From Marinilabilia rubra (lineage in GTDB: Bacteria > Bacteroidota > Bacteroidia > Bacteroidales > Marinilabiliaceae): a stretch of 64,000 nucleotides of DNA. The notes under the pieces are model-generated. The model had not been told where the DNA came from, ran no database searches, and worked only from the letters and a program-made list of their open reading frames with translations. Made by a program: the position numbers and the translations under genes. The stretch covers positions 17,075-81,074 of the forward strand of contig NZ_QEWP01000021.1 of assembly GCF_003121985.1 (NCBI RefSeq), given 5' to 3'. Every line of letters starts with the position of its first letter. The stretch's first letter is position 1. This document shows positions 46,200 to 55,346 of this stretch, piece by piece.

Positions 46200-46820
46200 T
46201 TAAGCCAAATCAGGAACATTAAGCCATTTTATTGAAGAGTTGGGATAAAGTCTGAGATTGGCTAAATCCAGGTTTTGAATTAAAACCAACCCGGGAACAA
46301 ACCCCGGAGCCAGTCTCCCTGCTTTTGAAAGACCGGCTTGTTCCGCAGAATAAGATGTGGCTTTAAAAAGTACCTGAGAGAGGTCAACCTGATTTGATGA
46401 TTGGCTTCGTGCTATTATTCTGTCGAACAATGGCACACCCTGCTCTCCGGTTTGCTTGAGAAAAGAGGCAGGATCTTCATCAAATCCTCCTGAATCCAGC
46501 ACACGAGGCAATCGATTCTGATTCTCTTTTATCTCTTCCGGAATAAACGGACTCAAAAGATACAAGGACCCACGCGTAAAATGACGATTTAGAAAACGGG
46601 AAAGCTCTTTTTGAAAAAAGTCATCGCCGGTTATCCAATCAATAAAAGCAGGCACCATAAGGCCGGAAAAAAAACGCACGCCCGGTTCTTCCCGGAAATT
46701 CCCCATATGGGAATACACATCCTGCACTTCACCGCTGTCATCAATAGCAACAACGGGCCACTTGACAAAAGTCCCGTCAGGAGCCAACATGTAATGAGAT
46801 GCAAATTTATTTACGGCCAT
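46200..46820 (-). CDS. degenerate amidohydrolase-like protein (composite domain only)
   Basis: This 206-residue protein looks like the outer beta-sandwich halves of an amidohydrolase without the catalytic barrel. The N-terminus (FASHYMLAPDGTFVKWPVVAIDDSGEVQDVY, then VRFFSGLMVPAFIDWITG) copies the family's opening, in which the last part is normally PGFVNTHCHLE with metal-binding His-x-His; here it is PAFIDWITG, with no His-x-His. The C-terminus (YSAEQAGLSKAGRLAPGFVPGLVLIQNLDL) copies the usual AGxLxPGxxADLVL ending. About 250 residues of barrel are replaced by some 90 residues. No metal ligand set is visible, so it is probably non-enzymatic. Relationship to the Bacteroidota cytosine-deaminase-like group near futalosine-pathway enzymes is inferred from memory of those termini. 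Confidence 0.6.
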   Translation of the reverse strand: MAVNKFASHYMLAPDGTFVKWPVVAIDDSGEVQDVYSHMGNFREEPGVRFFSGLMVPAFIDWITGDDFFQKELSRFLNRHFTRGSLYLLSPFIPEEIKENQNRLPRVLDSGGFDEDPASFLKQTGEQGVPLFDRIIARSQSSNQVDLSQVLFKATSYSAEQAGLSKAGRLAPGFVPGLVLIQNLDLANLRLYPNSSIKWLNVPDLA

Positions 46821-47116
46821 TGCTGGATATCGTTAGTTTTTAAAAATATAAGAATGGATAACCGCTAAGGCTGGCTGCTTGGCCAGCAATAGCCCCATCG
46901 ATCAGGGTGTGCTAATTTCAAATGCGCACCAGCAGGGTGTCTTTTGCAGTTTCCTGAAGATATACGCTAGCACATTAATACTACTCCGGAAGTGTTTTCC
47001 AAAACCTTAATATTCAGCCTTTTACAATAAAGGAAGCCTTTTGCGTTAAGCTTGATATCCTGAAAGAGATATGATTTATCTCAGATCTTGTATCTGGAAA
47101 TCTACCACTCTATTGA
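46821..47116. other. intergenic region, no feature recognised
   Basis: Roughly 300 bases with a fragment resembling the CAGCCTTTTACAA motif of the AT-rich dispersed repeat near 47010. No gene. Confidence 0.45.
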
Positions 47117-47980
47117 TTAACGGATTTCAATTTTTTTGAGCTTCGGAAGATCCTTATGATCGATTGATATAACGGAATCCTCTTTTAACTCAAAGTGTTC
47201 AAGCTTTATTTTTGAAAACTCAATGGCTGCTCTTTCAGTTGAGTCATGATCAAACAAAAAACCGGATATCTGAATTACCGTATCGGCAGTATCTATTGGC
47301 TGAGATATAGAAAAAGACTTATTCTTAAAGGCCTTTTCCAAATCATAAGAAATGGTATCCATAGTGCTGTCCGAATACATTGAAATCATTTCAACATGGG
47401 CATTCCGGGTCATATCTGCCCGCAAAAATTTATAGAAAGAGGTCAGTCTGACATTTCCCGACACCAAAGAATCAACACTCACTTCAAAAGGCAATCGCAG
47501 GTTGGCAGTATCACCGGGGGTCACCCTTAAAGTACGCTCCTTCACCCACAAGTCTTTCAAAATGTTTGTGGTATCCTCTTTGGCCTTTTGTTCCTTCAGC
47601 CTTTTATTAAAATCAGCCTCTCTTTTACTTAAGATTTCAATGGTTTGCTGATAGACATCCTGATAATGATAGGGGTGTGATGCATACCACTGTCGTATAG
47701 AATCAAATCCTTCAGCGGTCAAATCATACTTGTCAAGCACGGTGCGATAGTAACCCGGAATCCGGTCTTCGCCCATATCCTCACTCAAGGGCCCCCTGTT
47801 GTTATTGGAGATCACGCTCTCTGTCCAGTATAAATCTGCAAGGATACTGGCCATCTCCTCCTTATCGGGATATTCTTTGGGTACGGACTCCTGTGGATCA
47901 CAGCCTTGAAGCACAAATATCATAACACCTGTTCCCAGGAGCAATAACCTACTGATGTATTTTGAAAAAAACGATAGCAT
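47117..47980 (-). CDS. DUF4296 lipoprotein
   Basis: This 287-residue periplasmic lipoprotein of unknown function has its lipobox within LLLGTGVMIFVLQGC, after MLSFFSKYISR. The core of the conserved domain is DKEEMASILADLYWTESVI and the YYRTVLDKYDLTAEGFDSIRQWYASHP helix pair, followed by a helix ending in KDLWVKERTLRV and a beta-rich C-terminal half. The frame extends to 48133, but those residues are not signal-like and overlap the wecB region, so the ATG at 47980 is chosen. DUF4296 genes are confined to Bacteroidota. It lies 59 bases downstream of wecB. Confidence 0.8.
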   Translation of the reverse strand: MLSFFSKYISRLLLLGTGVMIFVLQGCDPQESVPKEYPDKEEMASILADLYWTESVISNNNRGPLSEDMGEDRIPGYYRTVLDKYDLTAEGFDSIRQWYASHPYHYQDVYQQTIEILSKREADFNKRLKEQKAKEDTTNILKDLWVKERTLRVTPGDTANLRLPFEVSVDSLVSGNVRLTSFYKFLRADMTRNAHVEMISMYSDSTMDTISYDLEKAFKNKSFSISQPIDTADTVIQISGFLFDHDSTERAAIEFSKIKLEHFELKEDSVISIDHKDLPKLKKIEIR

Positions 47981-48039
47981 ACAAAAACTTATTACCAATA
48001 ATTTCTTTAAAGATACAGTAACAAAATTAACACCACAAA

Positions 48040-49137
48040 TCACCGCCTCACCAGGATTTTGGCAATTCGGCGGGCAGCCAATCCATCCCAAAGATCGGGC
48101 AATTCTCCTGTGTGCACTTTTCTGTTTAAGCAATCCTGCACGGCATTATTGGCCATCACCAGATTTTCACCGGCAAGAATATTAGTTCCTTTTTCAATAG
48201 TTACGGGGCGTTCGGTATTTTTACGAAGTGTTACACATGGCACCCCAAGCCAAGTGCTCTCCTCTTGTAGCCCACCACTGTCTGTAATCACAAATTTGGC
48301 AGACTTCAACAACCTTTGAAAATCAACATATCGCTGTGGAGGTATTATTCGGAGCCTGGAGCCGGGATCTGAATGTGGTGCCTTTTCTTTCATGAGCTTA
48401 TTGAACTGCGACAAACTGCGCGGATGCATAGGAAAAATCAGAGTAATTTGCCTTGACAACTCAAACAACCAATCGACAACATTCTTAAACCGCTCAAAGT
48501 CATCAACATTTGATGGCCGATGAATGGTCACCAGCGCATAAACTTGATTCTCCAGTTCTAAATCAGTCAGAACCCCGGAATTTTCAATCGAAGGCTGAGC
48601 AAAAGCCATACTATCAATCATCACATTTCCCACAAAATGGACTTTCTCATCAGCCACACCCTCTTTCTTCAGATTTTGCATTCCCGATTTTTCTGAAACA
48701 AACAGAAGGTCCGAAATGGCATCGGTGGCGATTCTGTTGATTTCCTCAGGCATAGAGCGATCAAAGCTTCTGAGTCCGGCCTCAATATGTGAAGTCCGGA
48801 CCCCCAGCTTCACCGCCACTATGGCACATGCAAAGGTTGAGTTAACATCACCCGTGACCACCACATCATCAGGGTTCACTTGGGCAATAACATCATCAAA
48901 CCCGGACATGATGGCCGCGGTTTGTTTGGCATGAGTTCCACTCCTTACATCCAGATTGTATTGTGGCTGTGGCAATCCAAGATCTTCGAAAAACACCCTG
49001 CTCATAGTATCATCATAGTGCTGGCCTGTATGCACCAAAACCGTTTCAACATTCTCATACTTTGAAAAGGCGCGCCACAAAGGTGCGATTTTCACAAAAT
49101 TGGGTCTGGCACCAGCTACTAATATGATTTTTTGCAT
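48040..49137 (-). CDS. wecB: UDP-N-acetylglucosamine 2-epimerase (non-hydrolysing)
   Basis: This 365-residue cytoplasmic enzyme interconverts UDP-GlcNAc and UDP-ManNAc for surface polysaccharides. The family patterns are KIILVAGARPNFVKIAPLW, TVLVHTGQHYDDTMS, VVVTGDVNSTFACAIVAVKLG, SHIEAGLRSFDRSMPEEINR, FVGNVMIDSM, ALVTIHRPSNVD and TDSGGLQEESTWLGVPCVTLRKNTERP. The Asp-Glu-His catalytic region is intact. A longer frame (to 49251) is open, but the ATG at 49137 gives the canonical N-terminus. Its neighbours (sugar transferase upstream, wzi further upstream) point to capsule or exopolysaccharide synthesis. Confidence 0.95.
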   Translation of the reverse strand: MQKIILVAGARPNFVKIAPLWRAFSKYENVETVLVHTGQHYDDTMSRVFFEDLGLPQPQYNLDVRSGTHAKQTAAIMSGFDDVIAQVNPDDVVVTGDVNSTFACAIVAVKLGVRTSHIEAGLRSFDRSMPEEINRIATDAISDLLFVSEKSGMQNLKKEGVADEKVHFVGNVMIDSMAFAQPSIENSGVLTDLELENQVYALVTIHRPSNVDDFERFKNVVDWLFELSRQITLIFPMHPRSLSQFNKLMKEKAPHSDPGSRLRIIPPQRYVDFQRLLKSAKFVITDSGGLQEESTWLGVPCVTLRKNTERPVTIEKGTNILAGENLVMANNAVQDCLNRKVHTGELPDLWDGLAARRIAKILVRR

Positions 49138-49363
49138 GGGGTAAGTATCAAAAATTCGTTTAAAAAGCCTTAACAAGAAGACGCCATGCCCCAGAGCATA
49201 TACCATGTGGCATTTCCGGTCTTCTCTATGGTTATTCCCATTTGGCTCCAACGGACACCGGCATGAAAATCAGACCAATCTCCACACCACTTTTCCGCTA
49301 TCATCCATAGCGGATTTTGAACATTTAATATAAAATCAAACCAACAAATGCCCTTGTCAACAT

Positions 49364-50758
49364 CTATTTCCCGTCCCCTTTAACCATAGTACGAATGGTT
49401 TTAAGGAAGATGACGAAATCAAGCTTCAGGGACCAGTTATCGATGTACTGAAGATCCATTTTCATCCACTCTTCAAAAGGAATATTGTTACGTCCCGAAA
49501 CCTGCCAGATACAGGTAATTCCGGGCTTCATAGATAACCGACGAAGCTGCCAACGCTCGTATTGCTTAACCTCATCCGGTAGTGGTGGTCGTGGTCCAAC
49601 CACTGACATATCGCCTGAAAGGACATTAAAAAACTGTGGGAGTTCGTCCAGACTGGTCTTACGCAAAAACCGCCCCACCTTTGTAATGCGGGGATCGTTG
49701 GTCATCTTAAACACGGGACCATCCATCTCATTTTGCTCCATCAGTTTCTTTTTCAGTTCTTCGGCATTGGTTACCATGGTACGGAACTTATATACCATAA
49801 ATTTGCGTCCACGCAATCCTGACCTTTTCTGGGCAAAGAATACAGGTCCCCTGGAGTCGATCTTGATGGCCAGCGCCAGAAAAATAAAGATTGGCGATAA
49901 CAAAATTACTACCAGGGCTGAAAAAATAAAATCAAAAGCATCTTTCAATCGTAGCTCCAGATAGTTCATGGGGGTATTGGAGATGGTCAGCATTGGCGTG
50001 GTGCCGAAATAATGAAGATGCGTTTTATTGGTCAGCATGTTAAAGAATGAAGAATACATTCTGAAAACAACCCCTACTTCAGAAGTAATCAGCAACAATC
50101 TTTCAATCTCCTCCTGATCGGGATGTTCTTTACAAAAGATAAGTTCATCAATGGTCTTGTCTCTCAAAAGTTGCTCAATATTGGTATTTTCAGGAAGAAA
50201 TGGAGCTATGGCACCAAACTCCTGCTCAAGATCCTCTGTTCCGATAATGGCTGAAACATGGTACCCCCATTCTTTCATTTTTACCATTTGCCGTAAAAAT
50301 GACCTGGCACTCTGATCGCCGATAACTAACACATTGGAGGTATTAAATCCTTTGGCACGAGCTCTTTTCAGGAAAGAATAATTCACTGTTTTGAACCCAA
50401 ATGTAAGTACAAGATCGATGCTTGCGAATATAAGCAACTGGGTAAGATCGATAGAATGCAAAGCCAATGCCCAAACGGCGATAGCAAGTGCTCCTGTTCC
50501 AACAACAGCAAGACTTAAGCAACTAAACAAAACCGCTGAATAAGGTCTGGATCGATAAAGCTGATTGAGCCGAAAGGTACGGGCCAGTAGAAACCAAACC
50601 AAAATAATTATAAAATGAAGAATTATCGAGTCTTTATTCTGAATTGGTAAAAGACGTCCATATTCTAAAAATACTGCGATGTTGTAACTCACCAATGCAA
50701 TAACAACATCCACAATGGCCAAAAAACTGTTAACAACCTTAGCTTTCTCTTTTAGCAT
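49364..50758 (-). CDS. polyprenyl-phosphate sugar phosphotransferase (exopolysaccharide initiating enzyme)
   Basis: This 464-residue integral membrane protein attaches the first sugar-1-phosphate to the undecaprenyl carrier. Four to five N-terminal helices are visible (VNSFLAIVDVVIALVSYNIAVFL, IILHFIIILVWFLLA, AVVGTGALAIAVWALA), then a Rossmann-like CoA-binding-type segment (NVLVIGDQSARSFL), a further helix and the sugar transferase domain. The latter shows FFAQKRSGLRGRKFMVYKFRTM, NDPRITKVGRFLRKTSLDELPQFFNVL, SVVGPRPP and GITCIWQVSGRNNIPFEEW. It is the WbaP/WcaJ type. It likely begins the surface polysaccharide that uses the neighbouring wecB product. Confidence 0.93.
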   Translation of the reverse strand: MLKEKAKVVNSFLAIVDVVIALVSYNIAVFLEYGRLLPIQNKDSIILHFIIILVWFLLARTFRLNQLYRSRPYSAVLFSCLSLAVVGTGALAIAVWALALHSIDLTQLLIFASIDLVLTFGFKTVNYSFLKRARAKGFNTSNVLVIGDQSARSFLRQMVKMKEWGYHVSAIIGTEDLEQEFGAIAPFLPENTNIEQLLRDKTIDELIFCKEHPDQEEIERLLLITSEVGVVFRMYSSFFNMLTNKTHLHYFGTTPMLTISNTPMNYLELRLKDAFDFIFSALVVILLSPIFIFLALAIKIDSRGPVFFAQKRSGLRGRKFMVYKFRTMVTNAEELKKKLMEQNEMDGPVFKMTNDPRITKVGRFLRKTSLDELPQFFNVLSGDMSVVGPRPPLPDEVKQYERWQLRRLSMKPGITCIWQVSGRNNIPFEEWMKMDLQYIDNWSLKLDFVIFLKTIRTMVKGDGK

Positions 50759-50956
50759 ACCTTCCCTTTGTACGAATTTACAAATCTATATTTTTTATTA
50801 TCTTTTTACAACTCTCAATAAGATCGTTAGATTTTTAGATTTAAGATTCAAGACAAATCATAACCGATTGATAATATGAGCATTAACCTAAAAAACCATC
50901 AATCTATAAACAATTGATTCAAAGATCATTGCAAAAATTCAAAGAACTATTAAACT

Positions 50957-52543
50957 CTAAAACAACTGGTAAATTACACCAATTTTAACTCCTGAAGAGT
51001 GATAAATATCACCAGCATCCCAGGCAAAGCTGGCATTCAGTTTCAATCCATCCACAAAATCAGGCTTCCATCCAACTCCCAGCAGGGTGTACCATTGATC
51101 GCGGCCTCCTTTAAACCAGTAATCATCCACCTCATTCCAGGTGTACCGGCCGGGGTATTGTTCAAAATAGGTTCCAAAGTTGCGAGTCCAGGTAAGTCTC
51201 ATTTCCCAGGAAATATTTTCTGAAATATTGCCTTTGCCTCCCAAATGCAGAGCTTTGAAACGATCGTTTTTAATGCCAACTCGGTGATTAAAATTCATTC
51301 CTGGTTTTACCTGCTTCAGTTGATCCCTGGTTAAATTAAACGGACTGCCCATGATGTGATTGCGTCTGGCCCATCCTGAAGGATAAAGACCATTGTTCAT
51401 ATAACCGTCACGGCCACCAAAATCATTGCCATGGTTCAACTCATCTTCCAAAATATCCTTAAACCCTTCAAGCGACAATGGCTCGTCTACTAAGATGCCA
51501 AATTTTTCCTGAACAAAGGCATTCTTGTCGTCCACCTGCTTTGGAAAAATAATTCCATTTAAATAAGGATCAGGCATTCCATTGCCACTTTGATAAGTCG
51601 TTTGTATCCACTCGAAAGTCAGATTAGAGAGCCAGTCGATTTTAACGGGTTGCCAGTTTATACCTAAAATATGATCAGTATTTCCCTGCCAGAAAAGCAT
51701 ACCTGATCCATCGGAAAAAGGGATTTGATAGTAGAAATGTATGGGGCCTGCTTCTGAATTGTAGTAAGTTCCAAAATCGTATAACCCCATATGAGCACCA
51801 GCAGCATTGGTAGCTTCTCCACCATCAATTTTTTCGCTTCCTTTGCCAAAAACAGTAGCAATAAAATCAACAGGTATCTCATTTTGACTATTGGGATAAT
51901 TACCCCCGAAAAGAGAAGAGTGATTTAACCCTGCATAGGGTTTCCACCGATTTCCATTCCATCGAAGATAAGCATACTTTTCATGAAGCAGTACATCCCC
52001 GCTATAGGGCTGATCGGAGAGCCATCCCTGAGAAATTCCACCCCGGACTTCCAGTCTGCCTCCTGTAAAAGGAACAGGTGAGTAATCCGGAATTTCCAAT
52101 GTCACCCTGGAAAAAGGCCGGTGATTGATGCCAAAAATATAGCTGCCACTTCCGGAGTTGGGTTCGGTAAAGATGGGATTAAAAGAGTGTTTTCCTGCCT
52201 TAAGGGAGAAGCTTTTCCAACGAATTCCTAAGAAGCCTGTGTGCAGATAGGTTTCATCATAGCCATCGGAATGATCAATTTCGGCTTCACCAATAACATT
52301 AAAAGCATCATATATCTTCCAATTGATATCGGCTCCAACAGTCCCAAGAATCTGGTTGCCTTGCAAGTTATTCCACCTTCCCTCCTGTTGGGAAACAAAC
52401 CACAAAGGAGGAAGCTCACCGGAGTGGACAATAGCCTGGGCTGAGCCTGTCCCATCAACGTTAACCTTCGTTTGAGCAGAAAGACTCCCATGAATGGGAA
52501 GGCATAAAAATGCCAAGAAAAATATTTTATACAGACCGGTCAT
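50957..52543 (-). CDS. capsule assembly Wzi-family outer-membrane protein
   Basis: This 528-residue outer-membrane barrel has a signal peptide (MTGLYKIFFLAFLCLPIHGSLSAQ). Features shared with Wzi proteins are LPPLWFVSQQEGRWNN at the start, LHTGFLGIRWKSFSLKAGKH, FTGGRLEVRGGISQGWLSD, VLLHEKYAYLRW and the terminal KIGVIYQLF with a C-terminal phenylalanine. E. coli Wzi binds capsule at the cell surface. The gene lies in a row with the sugar phosphotransferase and epimerase, all on the same strand. On the reverse strand a TATCTTTG -7 box is at 52569-52576. Confidence 0.88.
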   Translation of the reverse strand: MTGLYKIFFLAFLCLPIHGSLSAQTKVNVDGTGSAQAIVHSGELPPLWFVSQQEGRWNNLQGNQILGTVGADINWKIYDAFNVIGEAEIDHSDGYDETYLHTGFLGIRWKSFSLKAGKHSFNPIFTEPNSGSGSYIFGINHRPFSRVTLEIPDYSPVPFTGGRLEVRGGISQGWLSDQPYSGDVLLHEKYAYLRWNGNRWKPYAGLNHSSLFGGNYPNSQNEIPVDFIATVFGKGSEKIDGGEATNAAGAHMGLYDFGTYYNSEAGPIHFYYQIPFSDGSGMLFWQGNTDHILGINWQPVKIDWLSNLTFEWIQTTYQSGNGMPDPYLNGIIFPKQVDDKNAFVQEKFGILVDEPLSLEGFKDILEDELNHGNDFGGRDGYMNNGLYPSGWARRNHIMGSPFNLTRDQLKQVKPGMNFNHRVGIKNDRFKALHLGGKGNISENISWEMRLTWTRNFGTYFEQYPGRYTWNEVDDYWFKGGRDQWYTLLGVGWKPDFVDGLKLNASFAWDAGDIYHSSGVKIGVIYQLF

Positions 52544-52568
52544 AAACAGTCAGGGATTGATTTTGCCG

Positions 52569-52576
52569 CAAAGATA
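52569..52576 (-). promoter_or_regulatory. -7 box of the wzi-like gene
   Basis: The reverse strand reads TATCTTTG, 26 bases before the ATG at 52543. Confidence 0.55.
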
Positions 52577-52598
52577 ATTTAATTTGGTCCGTGGTCAT

Positions 52599-52639
52599 AA
52601 AAAAAAGAGCCATTCATGTCACGTTTGACCGAATGGCTC
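52599..52639 (-). terminator. terminator downstream of the LolC/E-type permease
   Basis: GAGCCATTC and GAATGGCTC pair perfectly. On the reverse strand the stem is followed by a run of T (A run at 52599-52606). Confidence 0.75.
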
Positions 52640-52846
52640 CTTTTTGTCCTATTTTTTAATTTTAAACCACCCTTTACCTTGAGAAAAGCATGCCAAAAGA
52701 TAAAAAAGGCTCTTTTTTAAACTTTTTTAATAATTGCATTTCATAAACCCCTCAACCAGAGAAGTCTGAACAAAGCGAAAGTTATGAGATAAATTATCTG
52801 ACTGCACGAAAACGAACACAACGTGTACGGAAGTGGAGAGAAAAAA

Positions 52847-52875
52847 GCCTCCCCTAACCCCTCCAAAGGAGGGGG
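52847..52875. repeat. CCTCCCCTAACCCCTCCAAAGGAGGGG repeat
   Basis: A 29-base dispersed repeat whose right half (CCCCTCCAAAGGAGGGG) is palindromic. Further copies are at 54249, 55481, 55515, 57682, 57716 and 59208. Confidence 0.8.
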
Positions 52876-52998
52876 ACAAAATACGGTGGTGTGGGATTGA
52901 GGTTGAGACCAGGGCTGAGAAAATGAAGCATAATTCTTCACCCCATTTCACCTTCCTGCCGTTTCACCTTTCCCCCTTTTACAATCCCACCCTCTTTC

Positions 52999-54243
52999 TC
53001 ATTCAAACCGGATAGCCTTAACAGGAGAAATGCGGGCCGCCAGATATGAAGGTCCCAGCATCATAAAGAAAATGGCAATTACAGCCCCTGCATTCAAAAG
53101 TAAAAAATGAATCAATGATAAATGAATGGGCACTGTATCCAGAAAGTAATTATCGGGATTCAGCTTCAGGAATCTAAACCAGAATTGGGCCCAACAGAAT
53201 CCCAACCCCAGTAAATTGCCCCAGAACAAACCCTTTAAGGCAATGTTTGAGGCCAATGTTAAAAACACCTTTCTCAATGACCAGTCTGTTATTCCTAAAG
53301 CCTTCAGGATACCTATCATATTGGTGCGCTCCAAAATCAAAATCAACAAACCGGTGATCATATTAAACCCGGCCACTAAAACAATCAGGAAAATGATCAC
53401 CACGATGTTCATGTCAAGCATATCAAGCCATCCGAATATTTGTGGCTGACTTTGTTTTATGGTTTTGGTGCGCAGCATAGTGCCATCGGGAGAAATGTGA
53501 CCGGCTACAATCCTGGAAACCTGCATCCCGGTTTCTGTTATGCCCTCAAAACTACCGGTCAACAACTCGTAGCCGGAGATCTGATTGTATTCCCAATTAT
53601 TGAGCCTCTGAACCTGACGCAGGTCTACAATAATGAAAGTCTCATCAAATTCAGGCAAATGGCTATTAAAAATCCCTTTTACAGTAAAATTTCGTGCCCG
53701 TATCTGATCCTCAAAAAAGTACATGGGCACTTTATCTCCAACATTTAAATTCAACATTCCGGCTATGTCGTCAGAAATCAGAATGTCGTTGGAAGCGCGG
53801 TCTTCTGACAACGTTAGTGTATCACCCTGCTCAATTATAGAGCGAAAAAATGACCATTCAAACTCCGGTCCTACGCCCCGAAGCACAACGCCCTGCATCT
53901 CATCCCGGGTCTTTATCAACCCCGGCTTGGTTGCAAATCGTTGCAGATGTTTAATTTCCGGAACTTCTTTTAGCTTTTCTTCTAAAAGTGAATCCTGTTC
54001 AATGGGATTGGTTTCAAAACTCAAGTTAAAGTCGTAACTGACCACCTGTATGTGACTACCAAATCCAATAATTTTCTCCCGAATCTCTTTCTTGAAGCCC
54101 AGTCCCGTAGCCATGGAAATGATCATGACCACCATTCCAAGGGTAATGCCGGCAACCGCCACCTTTACTACGGGGCCTGCCAGCCGTTTTCCGGAGATGC
54201 CTCCGGACTTTATTTTATTGACAATGAATAGTTCCAGTTTCAT
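52999..54243 (-). CDS. LolC/LolE-type ABC transporter permease (FtsX family)
   Basis: This 414-residue inner-membrane subunit of an ABC exporter for lipoproteins or lipids has four transmembrane helices in the LolC/E layout. One near the N-terminus is VAVAGITLGMVVMIISMATGLG, then comes a long periplasmic domain (MacB_PCD type), and finally the FtsX helices (MNIVVIIFLIVLVAGFNMITGLLILIL, ALKGLFWGNLLGLGFCWAQF, FLLLNAGAVIAIFFMMLGP). It ends AARISPVKAIRFE, a very typical Lol ending. No ATPase gene is adjacent, so it must pair with a subunit encoded elsewhere. The start codon sits next to a CTCCCCTAACC repeat. Confidence 0.88.
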   Translation of the reverse strand: MKLELFIVNKIKSGGISGKRLAGPVVKVAVAGITLGMVVMIISMATGLGFKKEIREKIIGFGSHIQVVSYDFNLSFETNPIEQDSLLEEKLKEVPEIKHLQRFATKPGLIKTRDEMQGVVLRGVGPEFEWSFFRSIIEQGDTLTLSEDRASNDILISDDIAGMLNLNVGDKVPMYFFEDQIRARNFTVKGIFNSHLPEFDETFIIVDLRQVQRLNNWEYNQISGYELLTGSFEGITETGMQVSRIVAGHISPDGTMLRTKTIKQSQPQIFGWLDMLDMNIVVIIFLIVLVAGFNMITGLLILILERTNMIGILKALGITDWSLRKVFLTLASNIALKGLFWGNLLGLGFCWAQFWFRFLKLNPDNYFLDTVPIHLSLIHFLLLNAGAVIAIFFMMLGPSYLAARISPVKAIRFE

Positions 54244-54500
54244 AATGTACCTCCCCTAACCTCTCCAAAGGAGGGGGATGGAGAACGGGGTGTTTATATT
54301 GTTTTTTGCAAATATAGCAAAATATGGGGCCGATAAAGCTACGACCTCCCTCTCGTTTGCAACGAGGGGGGGGGGGGTAAGAAACAGATTCTTCGTCGTT
54401 CCTCCTCAGAATGACAAAAGATAGAACGTCATTCTGAACGGAGAGAAGACCTCCACCTCTGACTCGTTGCAAACGAGGGGCAGGGGCACTTCTTAGACCT
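54244..54500. repeat. repeat cluster with a G12 homopolymer
   Basis: It contains the CCTCCCCTAACCTCTCC repeat at 54249-54278, palindrome CTCTCGTTTGCAACGAG ending in a run of twelve G at 54366-54377, an inverted pair TCAGAATGAC/GTCATTCTGA near 54410-54440 and a second GACTCGTTGCAAACGAG palindrome at about 54461-54480. No gene. Confidence 0.75.
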
Positions 54501-55346
54501 CTATCGCTTTACAAACTTCAAACTCCGAACAGTGCCATCATAAAGCTTTACAGCAATCAAATAAAAACCTTGTGGTAAAGCTGAAACATCAACTGTTTCC
54601 TTTATCTGGCTATTTTGACTAAGCACCTCTTTCCCGGCAAAGTTAAAGACTTTTATGCCATCAATTTTTCCTGAGGTTTCAATAAAAAGCCTGTCAGAAA
54701 CAGGATTAGGAGAAACTTTAAGAGAAATCGTCTCTCTTGCTCCGGAAATGGAAGTAACATTCCCCAATGTATGTTTACCGAGATTTGAAACATCATCCTT
54801 TGCTAACTGAGTCCATTCACTCCCTAAAGTGTGAAAGTCGTTTTCATTATCGGTAATTAACGCACCACAGTTTATTGCAGCCTTTCGTATTAAAGTTTTA
54901 TCCACAGTTTTAAGGTCCCCGAACTCCCATCTGGACCCGGGATCCATACCGATGCATCCAATAACATCCAGATACTTGTCTTCTGAAATTTTATAAAGGC
55001 ACACGGCATCATCACCATTAAAATTCAAAGAGCCATCCATCAAGTTTGGACTGGAATAAATATCAGCACTGGAATGGCCTACAACATAAACAGAATTTTC
55101 AGCCAACATAGCATCAAATGTCACCTTGCCACTAGGATTCTCCAGATCTCCATTCCCATTTGTAAAAACATGGATTTCATAATTTGAAAGATCAACCGAT
55201 TCGCCGGTTCCATTAAAAATTTCGATGTATTTGTTATACGAACTGCCTTCCACATATTCGGAGATGAAAAGATCGGAAGGACTTTGAGAGACAGTAACGG
55301 CAGAATACAACAATCCCACCAGCAACAACGCTGTAGTTTTAATCAT
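54501..55346 (-). CDS. secreted lamin-tail domain protein with T9SS sorting tail
   Basis: This 281-residue secreted protein has a signal peptide (MIKTTALLLVGLLYSAVTVSQ). Residues from about 22 to 150 match the lamin-tail (LTD) beta-sandwich: DLFISEYVEGSSYNKYIEIFNGTGESVDLSNYEI, NSVYVVGHSSADI and DDAVCLYK. The C-terminal 75 residues are a type A Por-secretion sorting domain: KVSPNPVSDRLFIETSGKIDGIKVFNFAGKEV and SALPQGFYLIAVKLYDGTVRSLKFVKR. It is therefore exported by the type IX secretion system and attached at the surface or released. LTD domains often accompany nucleases, but no nuclease is in this protein. Flanked by repeats on both sides. Confidence 0.9.
   Translation of the reverse strand: MIKTTALLLVGLLYSAVTVSQSPSDLFISEYVEGSSYNKYIEIFNGTGESVDLSNYEIHVFTNGNGDLENPSGKVTFDAMLAENSVYVVGHSSADIYSSPNLMDGSLNFNGDDAVCLYKISEDKYLDVIGCIGMDPGSRWEFGDLKTVDKTLIRKAAINCGALITDNENDFHTLGSEWTQLAKDDVSNLGKHTLGNVTSISGARETISLKVSPNPVSDRLFIETSGKIDGIKVFNFAGKEVLSQNSQIKETVDVSALPQGFYLIAVKLYDGTVRSLKFVKR

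Larger units (their letters stand above)
52544..52998. other. intergenic region with terminator, promoter and a CTCCCCTAACC repeat
   Basis: It contains the wzi promoter, a strong terminator for the permease gene at 52599-52639, an AT-rich filler and one copy of the CCTCCCCTAACCCCTCC repeat at 52847-52875. No gene. Confidence 0.65.
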
